Assembly: GCF_001556045.1 (NCBI RefSeq)
Contig: NZ_LSIC01000060.1
Location: 1 to 9,657 of the forward strand
DNA length: 9,657 nt
Origin: Bradyrhizobium sp. CCH5-F6
GTDB taxonomy: Bacteria > Pseudomonadota > Alphaproteobacteria > Rhizobiales > Xanthobacteraceae
Reading direction: 5' to 3'
In this document: piece after piece, positions 1-9,656 of the stretch
Layout of the letters: each line of letters starts with the position of its first letter
Position numbering within the stretch: position 1 is the first letter of the stretch
The notes under the pieces: model-generated
What the model saw: only the letters and a program-made list of their open reading frames with translations
What the model was told of the DNA's origin: nothing
Database searches by the model: none
Translations under genes and position numbers: made by a program

Positions 1-714
1 CCTTTCTGCCTCCTCGTCGGTATCCGCCGCAATGACGGCGACCGCGAGAATGGCATGGGGAGTCGCACGCCAGGCTGAGGGCTGAAAACGATTGCGGTAA
101 TGCACCATCGCATCGATCGCGTCGTGGGAGGCGAAATGATGGGCGAAGGCGAAACCCATGCCGACCTGCGCGGCCAGCTCCGAGGAATAGTCGCTGGAGC
201 CGAGCAGCCAGATCGGCGGCAGGGCGGTGTCGTCAGGCATGGCGACGACGTTGTTGTAGGGGTGTCCCGCGGGGAATTCGCGGGTCTCCCACAAGATCAA
301 TTCGTGCAGCCGCTCCAGGAAATCGTCGCCCTCGCGACGGTCGAGCCGGCTGCGCAGCGCGTAGGCGGTGGCCCCGTCGGTGCCCGGAGCACGGCCAAGG
401 CCGAGATCGATCCGGCCGGGAAACAGCGCCTCCAGCATCTTGAAGCGCTCGGCGACCACCAGCGGAGCGTGGTTGGGCAGCATCACGCCGCCGGAGCCGA
501 CGCGGATGTGCTTCGTCACCGCCGCGATCTGCCCGATCATCACGTCGGGCGCGGGACTCGCGACGGAGGCGAGATTGTGATGCTCGGCGAGCCAGTAGCG
601 GACATAGCCGAGCCCGTCGACATGGCGCGCCAGATCGATGCTGTTGCGCAACGCCGCGGCGGGCTTGGTGCCCGTGGTGACGACGGAGAGGTCGAGAACT
701 GAGAGCGGGATCAT
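1..714 (-). CDS. LLM class flavin-dependent oxidoreductase, luciferase-like monooxygenase family (partial, C-terminus beyond window edge)
   Basis: The minus strand encodes 238 codons from an ATG at 714-712 that run open through base 1, so the 3' end lies outside the window. The protein begins [12 protein letters not shown] and carries hallmarks of the single-component bacterial luciferase-like family (YhbW/MsnO8 type): [13 protein letters not shown] near residues 38-50, the [17 protein letters not shown] strand-loop near 74-90, and [17 protein letters not shown] near 104-120, which in this family builds the flavin-binding face of a TIM barrel. Relatives are about 330-340 residues, so roughly 100 are missing. 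The start is firm: an in-frame TAG lies only three codons upstream (723-721) with no other start between, although no good Shine-Dalgarno is visible. By family it is a cytosolic FMN-dependent oxidoreductase; the substrate cannot be told. It is transcribed divergently from metF. Confidence 0.93.
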   Translation of the reverse strand, partial: MIPLSVLDLSVVTTGTKPAAALRNSIDLARHVDGLGYVRYWLAEHHNLASVASPAPDVMIGQIAAVTKHIRVGSGGVMLPNHAPLVVAERFKMLEALFPGRIDLGLGRAPGTDGATAYALRSRLDRREGDDFLERLHELILWETREFPAGHPYNNVVAMPDDTALPPIWLLGSSDYSSELAAQVGMGFAFAHHFASHDAIDAMVHYRNRFQPSAWRATPHAILAVAVIAADTDEEAER

Positions 715-1090
715 GGCGCGCTAACGTAATGGAGGACCGTGTGGCGGCAATGGCGGGCTGCGCAGGTCTGACGGTACGGACGAGCGGGCCGTCGCGGAAG
801 ATGCCCGTTGGGCCAAATCATATCCGCAAAACTTTAACTCCACACCGCCCACCACCAAAACCAACAAAGCGAAGGCGCAAAAAATCATATAAGCTATTGT
901 ACTATAAATATATTAATCTGCTTTACCGTCTTCCCACAGAAGAGTATTTCTGTCCTGAAATTCACATTTCCATCGGGATAGTGGGCCACTTCCCATCAGG
1001 GATGGGCTGTCGACCAATCTGCCTTTGCCTTATCTTAGGCACTCCCAAGCTAGACCCCCAGGGCCGGCGGAAATTGGAGTGAGTGGTGCC
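715..1090. promoter_or_regulatory. Divergent intergenic region between the LLM oxidoreductase and metF, with AT-rich core
   Basis: This 376-bp stretch separates two divergent genes and must hold both promoters and the metF leader. Roughly 820-960 is far more AT-rich than anything else in the window, including TTGTAC at 897-902, TATAAA at 903-908 and TATATT at 909-914. On the minus strand TATGAT (822-817) could be a -10 for the oxidoreductase about 100 bp from its start. No -35/-10 pair with good spacing stands out, so the exact promoters are not assigned. An open frame at 729-1082 spans the region, but its composition is not protein-like and I do not call it a gene. I found no sequence matching my memory of SAM-II, SAH or cobalamin riboswitches, and no ArsR-type regulator gene. 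The region is real as a regulatory interval; the sites inside it are conjecture. Confidence 0.5.
970..1006 (+). promoter_or_regulatory. Structured metF leader with competing hairpins
   Basis: In the probable metF 5' leader, CCCATC (992-997) pairs perfectly with GATGGG (1001-1006) across a three-base loop. The same segments have other partners: CCATC at 970-974 can pair with GATGG at 1001-1005, and TGGG at 982-985 with CCCA at 992-995. These pairings exclude one another, as in attenuators or riboswitch expression platforms. No T tract follows the stem, and a ligand-binding core is not recognised, so the regulatory role is inferred only from the arrangement and position about 85 bases upstream of the metF start. 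Confidence 0.25.
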
Positions 1091-2002
1091 ATGACTGACG
1101 TGACGACGCCTGCGACAGCCGACGGGTACCTGAAGCGGCCGGCGATCTCCTTCGAGTTCTTTCCGCCGAAAACCGAGGAGATGGAGCGCAATCTCTGGGA
1201 CACCATCAACCGGCTCGCCCTGCTCGAGCCGAAATTCGTCTCGGTAACCTACGGCGCCGGCGGCTCGACCCGAGAGCGCACGCATTCGACCATCGCCCGC
1301 ATCCTGCAAGAGACCGCGCTGCTGCCCGCCGCGCATCTGACCTGCGTCGGGGCTTCGCGCGGCGAGATCGACGAGATCGTCGACCGCTATCACGAGGTCG
1401 GCGTCCGCCACATCGTGGCCTTGCGCGGTGATCCGGTCGGCGGCATCGGCACGCCCTATTCGAGCCATCCCGACGGCTACCAGAGCTCGGCCGACCTCGT
1501 CGCGGGAATCAAGAAGCGGCACGGCGATATCGAAATCAGCGTGTCGGCCTATCCCGAGAAGCACCCCGAAGCGCGCGACTTCGACGCCGACATCGACACG
1601 CTCAAGGCCAAGGTCGATGCGGGTGCGACGCGCGCGATCACGCAGGTGTTCTTCGATAACGACCTCTACTTCCGCTATCTCGACCGCGTCCGCGCCCGCG
1701 GCATCGACATTCCGATCGTGCCGGGCATCATGCCCATGCACAATTTCAAGCAGGCGAGAGCCTTCGTCACCCGCGCCGGCACCACTGTGCCGGACTGGTT
1801 CGCCGCGAAGTTCGAGGGCCTCGACGACGATGCGGAGACCCGCAAGCTGGTGGCCGCGACCGTCGCGGCCGGCCAGGTGCAGAAGCTGGCCAAGCACGGC
1901 GTCGACACCTTCCATTTCTACACCATGAACCGCGCCGATCTCGTGTTCGCGATCAGCCATTTGCTCGGCATTCGCGCCAAGAGCGCGCAGAAGGCGGCGT
2001 AA
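1091..2002 (+). CDS. metF: Methylenetetrahydrofolate reductase
   Basis: This 303-residue cytosolic flavoprotein reduces 5,10-methylene-THF to 5-methyl-THF, the methyl donor for MetH; bacterial MetF enzymes use FAD and usually NADH. It covers the whole single-domain TIM barrel at normal bacterial length (about 295-310). Visible motifs are ISFEFFPPK at residues 19-27, where Glu22 matches the catalytic Glu28 of E. coli; FVSVTYGAGGSTRERT at 49-64; HIVALRGDP at 107-115, where Asp114 matches E. coli Asp120 near the flavin; ITQVFFDNDLYF in the middle; and PIVPGIMP after it. I chose the ATG at 1091 because GGAGTGAG at 1076-1083 is a good ribosome-binding site and homology begins soon after; an upstream in-frame TTG at 1025 would add 22 unlikely residues. 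The TAA stop lies 6 bp before metH, so the two are almost certainly co-transcribed. Confidence 0.97.
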   Translation: MTDVTTPATADGYLKRPAISFEFFPPKTEEMERNLWDTINRLALLEPKFVSVTYGAGGSTRERTHSTIARILQETALLPAAHLTCVGASRGEIDEIVDRYHEVGVRHIVALRGDPVGGIGTPYSSHPDGYQSSADLVAGIKKRHGDIEISVSAYPEKHPEARDFDADIDTLKAKVDAGATRAITQVFFDNDLYFRYLDRVRARGIDIPIVPGIMPMHNFKQARAFVTRAGTTVPDWFAAKFEGLDDDAETRKLVAATVAAGQVQKLAKHGVDTFHFYTMNRADLVFAISHLLGIRAKSAQKAA

Positions 2003-2008
2003 GACGAC

Positions 2009-5863
<3,855 letters not shown>

Positions 5864-5983
5864 GCGCGCCTCCAAACAAAAACTGCGAAAACAACCCCAT
5901 GCACAGTAGCGATGGGGTTGAAAACGCTCAGTAATTTCGATTTTACCGAAGCGGAGTTGCGGCGTCGGGCAAAACAGCAGTAG
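5864..5983 (+). other. Open, low-GC stretch continuing the metH frame after its stop; contains a 23-codon mini-ORF
   Basis: After the metH TAG (5861-5863) the same frame stays open for 39 codons until TAG at 5981-5983. It contains an ATG at 5912 that opens a 23-residue mini-ORF ending NFDFTEAELRRRAKQQ. The segment has clearly lower GC than the flanking genes but reads like a plausible amphipathic, charged peptide. No Shine-Dalgarno precedes the ATG; in fact it sits in the right arm of a hairpin (5892-5920), which would hinder initiation. It could be a fragment of a repeated element, a remnant of a longer coding sequence, or chance. I do not recognise it and would not annotate it as a gene without comparative support. 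Confidence 0.3.
5888..5920 (-). terminator. Hairpin with minus-strand T tract, possible terminator for the leftward units
   Basis: CAACCCCAT (5892-5900) and ATGGGGTTG (5912-5920) form a perfect 9-bp stem around an 11-base loop. Read on the minus strand, the stem is followed at once by TTTT (5891-5888) and, after six bases, by a second run of Ts, which resembles an intrinsic terminator for transcripts coming from the glutathione S-transferase side. Read on the plus strand it is followed by AAAACG, so it would not be a classical terminator for metH, though it could protect the metH mRNA 3' end. Its distance from the transferase stop (about 430 bp) is long for a dedicated terminator. The structure is certain; the function is inferred. 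Confidence 0.45.
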
Positions 5984-6044
5984 TATTTCATCATCGGCTG
6001 CTGTGGGCGTTGCACGCTCCGGCCCGTATTGATTGCTCTCGCCT

Positions 6045-6076
6045 GTAGCCCGCATGAGCGAAGCGAGATGCGGGAC
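6045..6076. repeat. Short palindromic repeat, GTAGCCCGCATGAGCG type
   Basis: CCCGCAT (6049-6055) pairs with ATGCGGG (6068-6074) around a 12-base loop containing GCGAAGCGAG. The opening GTAGCCCG and the overall plan match the larger palindrome at 7996-8081, so this appears to be a diverged single unit of the same family. Repeats with this core are, to my knowledge, abundant between genes in Bradyrhizobium and relatives. No coding potential is assigned. Confidence 0.7.
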
Positions 6077-6110
6077 CGGTCCATCGCATTCGAGAGCTTC
6101 TCCCTGCGGC

Positions 6111-6156
6111 CATCCTTCGAGACGCCGCGCGAAGAGCGCGGCTCCTCAGGATGAGG
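6111..6156 (+). repeat. Palindromic intergenic repeat, CCTCATCCTGAGGAG family, copy A (short form)
   Basis: The outer arms CATCCT (6111-6116) and AGGATG (6148-6153) enclose an inner perfect stem, GCCGCGC (6124-6130) and GCGCGGC (6136-6142), with a GAAGA loop. Its right end, CTCCTCAGGATGAGG (6142-6156), is the exact reverse complement of the left end of copy B at 6202-6216, and its left end CCTTCGAGACG matches the far end of copy B. The two copies are therefore the same element in opposite orientation. Confidence 0.75.
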
Positions 6157-6201
6157 ACGGAGTGTGCGGCAGCAGTTTCAGCGGGCACCGGTGCCACTTA
6201 G

Positions 6202-6282
6202 CCTCATCCTGAGGAGACCGCCACCGGGTCCGCGCATAGCGCGGCCCGATCACCGGCTCCGCGGTCGTCTCGAAGGACGAGG
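6202..6282 (-). repeat. Palindromic intergenic repeat, CCTCATCCTGAGGAG family, copy B (long form)
   Basis: This copy begins CCTCATCCTGAGGAG (6202-6216) and ends CGTCTCGAAGGACGAGG (6266-6282), the same termini as copy A in reverse orientation. Its core is about 35 bases longer and has its own hairpin, CCGCGC (6230-6235) with GCGCGG (6239-6244) around ATA. The two copies face each other across 45 bp, so a transcript through both could also form one long stem from the 15-base complementary ends. Confidence 0.72.
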
Positions 6283-6348
6283 CGCGCGCTCAGGTCCAGC
6301 CAAGAACTCGTATGCGACAGCCCTCTTCTCCAGGGGGTAAAATGGGCC

Positions 6349-6978
6349 CTACCCCTTCGGCGGGGCCAGCGGCTGCACGATCTCCTTGAACGGCGCCAGT
6401 GCCTCGCAGCGCTCGGCATGTGCACTGAGCGCCGGATAGCGTGACGCGTCGAACAATTGCGGATGCGCTTCGCGGGTGAAGCGGAGGACGCAGGCCACCG
6501 CGACGTCGGCATGGCCAATGCGGTCACCCAGCCAGTACGGCGTCGTCACCTTGGCGCGCTCGGCCTCGAGCACCTTCAGGACGTCGCCGATCTGCGCCTG
6601 GCAACGCTCGACCCATAGCGCGAGCTGCTCTTTCCGCAGCACGCGCTCGTAGAGCAGGCTCACCGCCTTGTCGCCGAGGCCCGAGGCGAGCGCGCAGATG
6701 CGCAAATGCCTGCGCCGCTCCGCGCCGCCGCGCGGCAGCATCGCCTTCTCGGGGCCGACGAGTTCGTCGAGATAATCCAGGATGATCGTGCTCTCGATCA
6801 GCGCCTCGCCGTCGTCGAGCACCAGCGTCGGCACCCGGCGCAGCGGATTATACGGCGCGATCTTGTCGGCATCGCCAAAGGTCGACCACGGCCTGTGCTC
6901 GAAGGCGAGCCCGTAGAGCCGCAGCGCAATCGCGACGCGGCGGACGAAGGGGGAATCATATTGGCCGATCAGGAACAT
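6349..6978 (-). CDS. Glutathione S-transferase family protein
   Basis: This is a 209-residue soluble protein of normal length for the family. The N-terminal thioredoxin-like domain (about 1-80) starts MFLIGQYDSPFVRRVAIAL, with Ser9 in the usual position of the residue that activates glutathione. It continues to YNPLRRVPTLVLDDG (43-57), holding the cis-proline Pro50, and LIESTIILDYLDE (60-72), whose Glu62-Ser63 pair normally binds the gamma-glutamyl group. The helical C-terminal domain has YWLGDRIGHADVAVACVLRF, the conserved N-capping and hydrophobic staple region. The family conjugates or reduces electrophiles with glutathione; the actual substrate is unknown. I prefer the ATG at 6978, with a purine-rich AGAAGAG a short distance upstream, over an in-frame TTG at 6996. 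It is on the same strand as the downstream-coordinate acetyltransferase gene but 249 bp away, so it probably has its own promoter. It ends in TAG. Confidence 0.92.
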   Translation of the reverse strand: MFLIGQYDSPFVRRVAIALRLYGLAFEHRPWSTFGDADKIAPYNPLRRVPTLVLDDGEALIESTIILDYLDELVGPEKAMLPRGGAERRRHLRICALASGLGDKAVSLLYERVLRKEQLALWVERCQAQIGDVLKVLEAERAKVTTPYWLGDRIGHADVAVACVLRFTREAHPQLFDASRYPALSAHAERCEALAPFKEIVQPLAPPKG

Positions 6979-7170
6979 GGTTCTCGCTCTTCTCAATCGT
7001 TGAACACGGCAGGGGCGCCCAGTTCATCGCCAATGCGCAGGCGCCGCAACAAATTTCTTGGAACAAGAGCATTGCGCACGACGCAACAAGGCGGGATCAA
7101 TGGACAATCGGCCGGGGCTCTCGTGAGCGCTTCCCCCGGATATCGCTGCTCTCATCCGAGCTACAGCCTG

Positions 7171-7209
7171 CTGGATTGCTTCGTCGCAAGTGCTCCTCGC
7201 AATGACGGT
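7171..7209. repeat. Intergenic repeat, CTGGATTGCTTCGTCGC family, half copy
   Basis: These 39 bases match 7942-7980 with only two differences (7191 and 7204). Unlike the copy at 7891-7979, the opposing arm is missing, so this is a half element. It sits just after the acetyltransferase gene, where a minus-strand transcript would end. Just to the left, CTCATCCGAGCTAC (7151-7164) looks like a decayed end of the GTAGCCCGGATG repeat family. Translated on the minus strand, the repeat gives the VIARSTCDEAIQ peptide typical of spurious gene calls. Confidence 0.75.
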
Positions 7210-7227
7210 GGGGACGCAGCCGTGCAC

Positions 7228-7821
7228 TTACTCGATGATCGGGACATGCTTCGCTGCCGTTCGCGGCGCCGTGCCGTCGAGGCGAGGGTCGTCGGCGATC
7301 TCGATCTGGCGGCGGAAGGCGCGGAAGCCGGAGCGCTGGTAGAACGCGACGGCGGAGGGATGGTCGAGGGTGCAGGTGTGCACCCAGACGCGGCCGACGT
7401 CGCGCGACCAGGCAATCTCCAGCGCGCGGTTCATCAGGAAGCGGGCGGCGCCGGTGCCGATCAGCCCAGCGGTGACGCCGAAATAGGTCAGCTCGCACTG
7501 GCGGGGCTCGCGGAAGTCGAGTTCGAGCAAGCCTTCGTCGCGACCATCCGCGACCAGTGCGTAGACTTCAACGCCCGGTGCGTGGATGATCGCGGCAAGC
7601 TCGGTGTCGGTCATGCGTGGTCGCGAGAACCACAGCCAATCCTCGCCGACGCGGCGGAAGAGATCGCGGTACCAGGGAAGCGTGGGGGCATCGACCTTGC
7701 GCAGGGTCCAGCTGCCGGGCGGATCGGCGCGGCGCGCGGGAGGTGCAGTCATCTCCAGATGGGTGACGACGGCGGCGATCTTGCCGGCTGGGACGTCGGA
7801 ATAGCCGTCGGGGAGGATCAT
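7228..7821 (-). CDS. GNAT family N-acetyltransferase
   Basis: This 197-residue protein has the GNAT fold signature. The conserved core runs from about residue 84 (VEVYALVADG, central strands) through LTYFGVTAGLIGTGAARFLMNRAL (111-134), where the loop GLIGTGAA stands in for the usual acetyl-CoA pyrophosphate-binding Q/RxxGxG/A, to VHTCTLDHPSAVAFYQRSGF (147-166), the typical motif B ending in the Tyr-containing FYQRSGF. The N-terminal 80 residues, including a WYRDLFRRVGEDWLWFSR stretch, probably shape the acceptor pocket. Members of this superfamily acetylate small amines, peptides or protein residues; nothing here identifies the acceptor. I chose the ATG at 7821 because homology-like sequence starts there; an in-frame upstream ATG at 7884 would add 21 residues of poor quality, and neither has a strong Shine-Dalgarno. 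It ends in TAA, and repeats flank it on both sides. Confidence 0.88.
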   Translation of the reverse strand: MILPDGYSDVPAGKIAAVVTHLEMTAPPARRADPPGSWTLRKVDAPTLPWYRDLFRRVGEDWLWFSRPRMTDTELAAIIHAPGVEVYALVADGRDEGLLELDFREPRQCELTYFGVTAGLIGTGAARFLMNRALEIAWSRDVGRVWVHTCTLDHPSAVAFYQRSGFRAFRRQIEIADDPRLDGTAPRTAAKHVPIIE

Positions 7822-7890
7822 GGTTGGTCGCTTTCGTTCATACTGGGCTGGTGGGGCGTTCCGTTTGAGGAACGACAGCAGCACCGCACT

Positions 7891-7979
7891 CCGTCATTGC
7901 GAGCGAAGCGAAGCAATCTAGGGTCCTTCAGAGGAGACAGTCTGGATTGCTTCGTCGCAAGGGCTCCTCGCAATCACGG
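7891..7979. repeat. Full palindromic intergenic repeat, TTGCGAG...CTCGCAA family
   Basis: The left arm CCGTCATTGCGAG (7891-7903) pairs with CTCGCAATCACGG (7967-7979) with one mismatch, and GCGAAGCAATC (7909-7919) can pair with the region around GATTGCTTCG (7945-7954). The centre (about 7920-7941) is the loop. The right half is nearly identical to the repeat at 7171-7209. It lies in the spacer between glpK and the acetyltransferase gene. I recall this kind of element as a high-copy intergenic repeat in Bradyrhizobium-like genomes; copy number was not checked. Confidence 0.78.
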
Positions 7980-7995
7980 TTGAGAGAGAGTGCGT

Positions 7996-8081
7996 GTAGC
8001 CCGGATGGAGCGCAGCGTAATCCGGGATTTGCGCCACACGCGGCAGCGGTCCCGGATTTCGCTTCGCTTCATCCGGGCTAC
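7996..8081. repeat. Long palindromic repeat bounded by GTAGCCCGGAT / ATCCGGGCTAC
   Basis: GTAGCCCGGAT (7996-8006) and ATCCGGGCTAC (8071-8081) are exact reverse complements. Further in, AATCCGGGA (8019-8027) is complementary to TCCCGGATT (8050-8058), and GGAGCGCAGCG lies opposite CGCTTCGCTTC. The whole 86-bp unit could fold into one long interrupted stem. It starts 17 bp after the neighbouring repeat (7891-7979) and ends 13 bp from the glpK stop codon, so it would lie in the 3' untranslated region of the glpK transcript, where it could act in termination or mRNA protection. Confidence 0.8.
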
Positions 8082-8093
8082 GAAGTGCGCGCC

Positions 8094-9599
8094 CTACCCC
8101 TCCCCCTCGTCGCTCGCCAGCACGCCCTTCACAGCTCTCGCCCAGCCCGCGAGCTTCCGCTCTCTCGTCGCCTGGCTCATGTTGGGCTTGAAGCGGTGCT
8201 CCAGGCGCCAGTTGTCGGCGAACCTGGTCGGCTCGGGATAAACGCCGGCCTGGAGACCAGCGAGGTAGGCGGCGCCCAGCGCCGTGGTCTCCTGGATCAC
8301 GGGGCGATCGACCGGGGCGTCCAGGAGATCGGCGAGGCGCTGCATGGTCCAGTCGGAGGCGGTCATGCCGCCGTCGACACGGAGCACGACGCTGGCGGTC
8401 TCCGAGCTCGGCCAGTCCGCGCGCATCGCGGCCCAGAGGTCGAAGGTCTGGTAGCAGACGCTTTCCAGCGCGGCGTGCGCGAGCTCGGCCGGGCCGGTGT
8501 TGCGGGTGAGGCCGAACAGCGCGCCGCGCACGCGCGGATTCCAGTAGGGCGCGCCCATGCCGACGAAGGCGGGGACGAGATAGACGCTCTGCATGGAGTC
8601 CGATTGATCGGCAAGAGGCCCGGTCTCGGCGGCGTGCTTGATGATGCCGAGGCCGTCGCGCAGCCATTGCACGGCGCTGCCGGCAACGAAGATCGAGCCT
8701 TCGAGCGCGTAGGTGCGTTTTCCCTCGAGCTGATAGGCGACGGTGGTGAGCAGCTTGTTCTTCGATACGACCGGCGTGGTGCCGGTGTTGAGCAGCGCGA
8801 AGCAGCCGGTGCCGTAGGTTGATTTCATCATGCCCGGACGGAAGCAGGCCTGGCCGATGGTGGCGGCCTGCTGGTCGCCGGCAATGCCGGAGATGGCGAT
8901 GGGTCCGCCGAACAGGTCGGGCGTGCTCTCGCCGAAGCGGGCGGAGGAATCCTTCACCTCGGGCAGCATCGAGCGCGGCACGCCGATGATCTCCAGTAGC
9001 TCGTCGTCCCACTCGCCGGTGTGGATGTTGAACAGCAGCGTGCGCGAGGCATTGGTGGCGTCGGTGGCGTGCACCTTGCCGCCGGTGAGCCGCCAGAGCA
9101 GGTAGCTATCGATGGTGCCGAACATCAATTCGCCGCGCGCGGCGCGCGCCCGCGCACCGGGGACGTGGTCGAGGATCCAGGCGACCTTGGTGCCGGAGAA
9201 ATAGGGATCGATGATCAGGCCGGTCTTCCTGGAGATCACCGGCTCGCGGCCGTCGGCTTTCAGTTTCGCGCAGATGTCGGCGGTGCGGCGGTCCTGCCAG
9301 ACGATGGCACGGTGCACCGCCTGCCCGGTGGCGCGGTCCCACACCACGGTGGTTTCGCGCTGGTTGGTGATGCCGATCGCGGCGATATCCTTGGGCTTGA
9401 TGCCGGCCTGCTCGATCGCCTCGCGGCAGACCATCACCGTCGAGGTCCAGATGTCCTCGGGCTCGTGCTCGACCCAGCCCGACGCCGGGAAATGCTGCGG
9501 AAACTCCTGCTGCGCCTTCGCCGCGATGGAGATATCGCCGCGAAACACGATCGCGCGCGAGGAGGTGGTGCCCTGGTCGATGGCGAGGACGAAAGACAT
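8094..9599 (-). CDS. glpK: Glycerol kinase
   Basis: This 501-residue cytosolic FGGY-family kinase phosphorylates glycerol with ATP to sn-glycerol-3-phosphate, trapping it for catabolism or lipid synthesis; E. coli GlpK has 502 residues. Motifs in order are [15 protein letters not shown] (3-17, ATP phosphate loop), TNQRETT with Arg81-Glu82 matching E. coli Arg83-Glu84 for glycerol, [18 protein letters not shown] with the catalytic base Asp242, [18 protein letters not shown] and [10 protein letters not shown] near the C-terminus. The E. coli fructose-1,6-bisphosphate loop Gly-Thr-Arg (234-236) is Gly-Gly-Pro here (231-233), and the IIAGlc-zinc glutamate (E. coli Glu478) appears to be Thr, so enteric-style allosteric control is unlikely. 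The ATG at 9599 has a strong ribosome-binding site. No glpF or glpD is in view; they could lie beyond the right edge or elsewhere. Confidence 0.97.
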   Translation of the reverse strand: MSFVLAIDQGTTSSRAIVFRGDISIAAKAQQEFPQHFPASGWVEHEPEDIWTSTVMVCREAIEQAGIKPKDIAAIGITNQRETTVVWDRATGQAVHRAIVWQDRRTADICAKLKADGREPVISRKTGLIIDPYFSGTKVAWILDHVPGARARAARGELMFGTIDSYLLWRLTGGKVHATDATNASRTLLFNIHTGEWDDELLEIIGVPRSMLPEVKDSSARFGESTPDLFGGPIAISGIAGDQQAATIGQACFRPGMMKSTYGTGCFALLNTGTTPVVSKNKLLTTVAYQLEGKRTYALEGSIFVAGSAVQWLRDGLGIIKHAAETGPLADQSDSMQSVYLVPAFVGMGAPYWNPRVRGALFGLTRNTGPAELAHAALESVCYQTFDLWAAMRADWPSSETASVVLRVDGGMTASDWTMQRLADLLDAPVDRPVIQETTALGAAYLAGLQAGVYPEPTRFADNWRLEHRFKPNMSQATRERKLAGWARAVKGVLASDEGEG

Positions 9600-9606
9600 G
9601 GCTGAT

Positions 9607-9615
9607 CTTCCCCCG
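9607..9615 (-). promoter_or_regulatory. Strong ribosome-binding site of glpK
   Basis: The minus strand reads CGGGGGAAG at 9615-9607, seven bases before the ATG at 9599. It is the clearest Shine-Dalgarno sequence in the window and fixes the glpK start. Confidence 0.7.
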
Positions 9616-9629
9616 ATAAAGTGGACGGG

Positions 9630-9656
9630 TTAAGCGGCTTTTAGCTCCATCTCGAT
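9630..9656 (-). CDS. Possible C-terminal end of an upstream minus-strand gene (fragment)
   Basis: The minus strand from 9656 reads Ile-Glu-Met-Glu-Leu-Lys-Ala-Ala followed by TAA at 9632-9630. This could be the last eight codons of a gene that continues beyond the window and ends 30 bp before glpK, which would suggest co-transcription. It is too short to identify, and an open frame of this size also occurs by chance. An insertion-sequence end is another possibility, because the GTCCACTTTATCGGGG sequence between it and glpK is reminiscent of some transposon termini, but I cannot show this. Confidence 0.25.
   Translation of the reverse strand: MEMELKAA

Noticed and set aside
729..1082. 117-codon plus-strand frame upstream of metF
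   Set aside because: It spans the AT-rich promoter region and the metF leader, has no Shine-Dalgarno worth noting and gives a low-complexity Lys/Pro/Tyr-rich product unlike any family I know.
820..1090. SAM-II, SAH or cobalamin riboswitch ahead of metF-metH
   Set aside because: None of the conserved core strings or pseudoknot layouts that I remember could be found; only generic hairpins are visible. A covariance-model search would be decisive.
6334..6355. GGGGTA/TACCCC stem overlapping the glutathione S-transferase stop codon, considered as a terminator
   Set aside because: The stem is only 6 bp and is not followed by a T tract on the minus strand, so intrinsic termination is not supported.
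7024..7227. 67-codon minus-strand frame between the acetyltransferase and transferase genes
   Set aside because: Its beginning is a translation of the intergenic repeat at 7171-7209, a known source of false small-gene calls; the rest shows no conserved feature.
6706..7983. 425-codon plus-strand frame across the transferase and acetyltransferase genes
   Set aside because: It runs antisense to two recognisable proteins and includes translated repeat sequence; no domain is recognisable.
7918..9012. 364-codon minus-strand frame overlapping glpK in another frame
   Set aside because: Its Arg- and His-rich composition is that of an out-of-frame glpK reading, and its end is translated palindromic repeat (VIARSPCDEAIQ-like).
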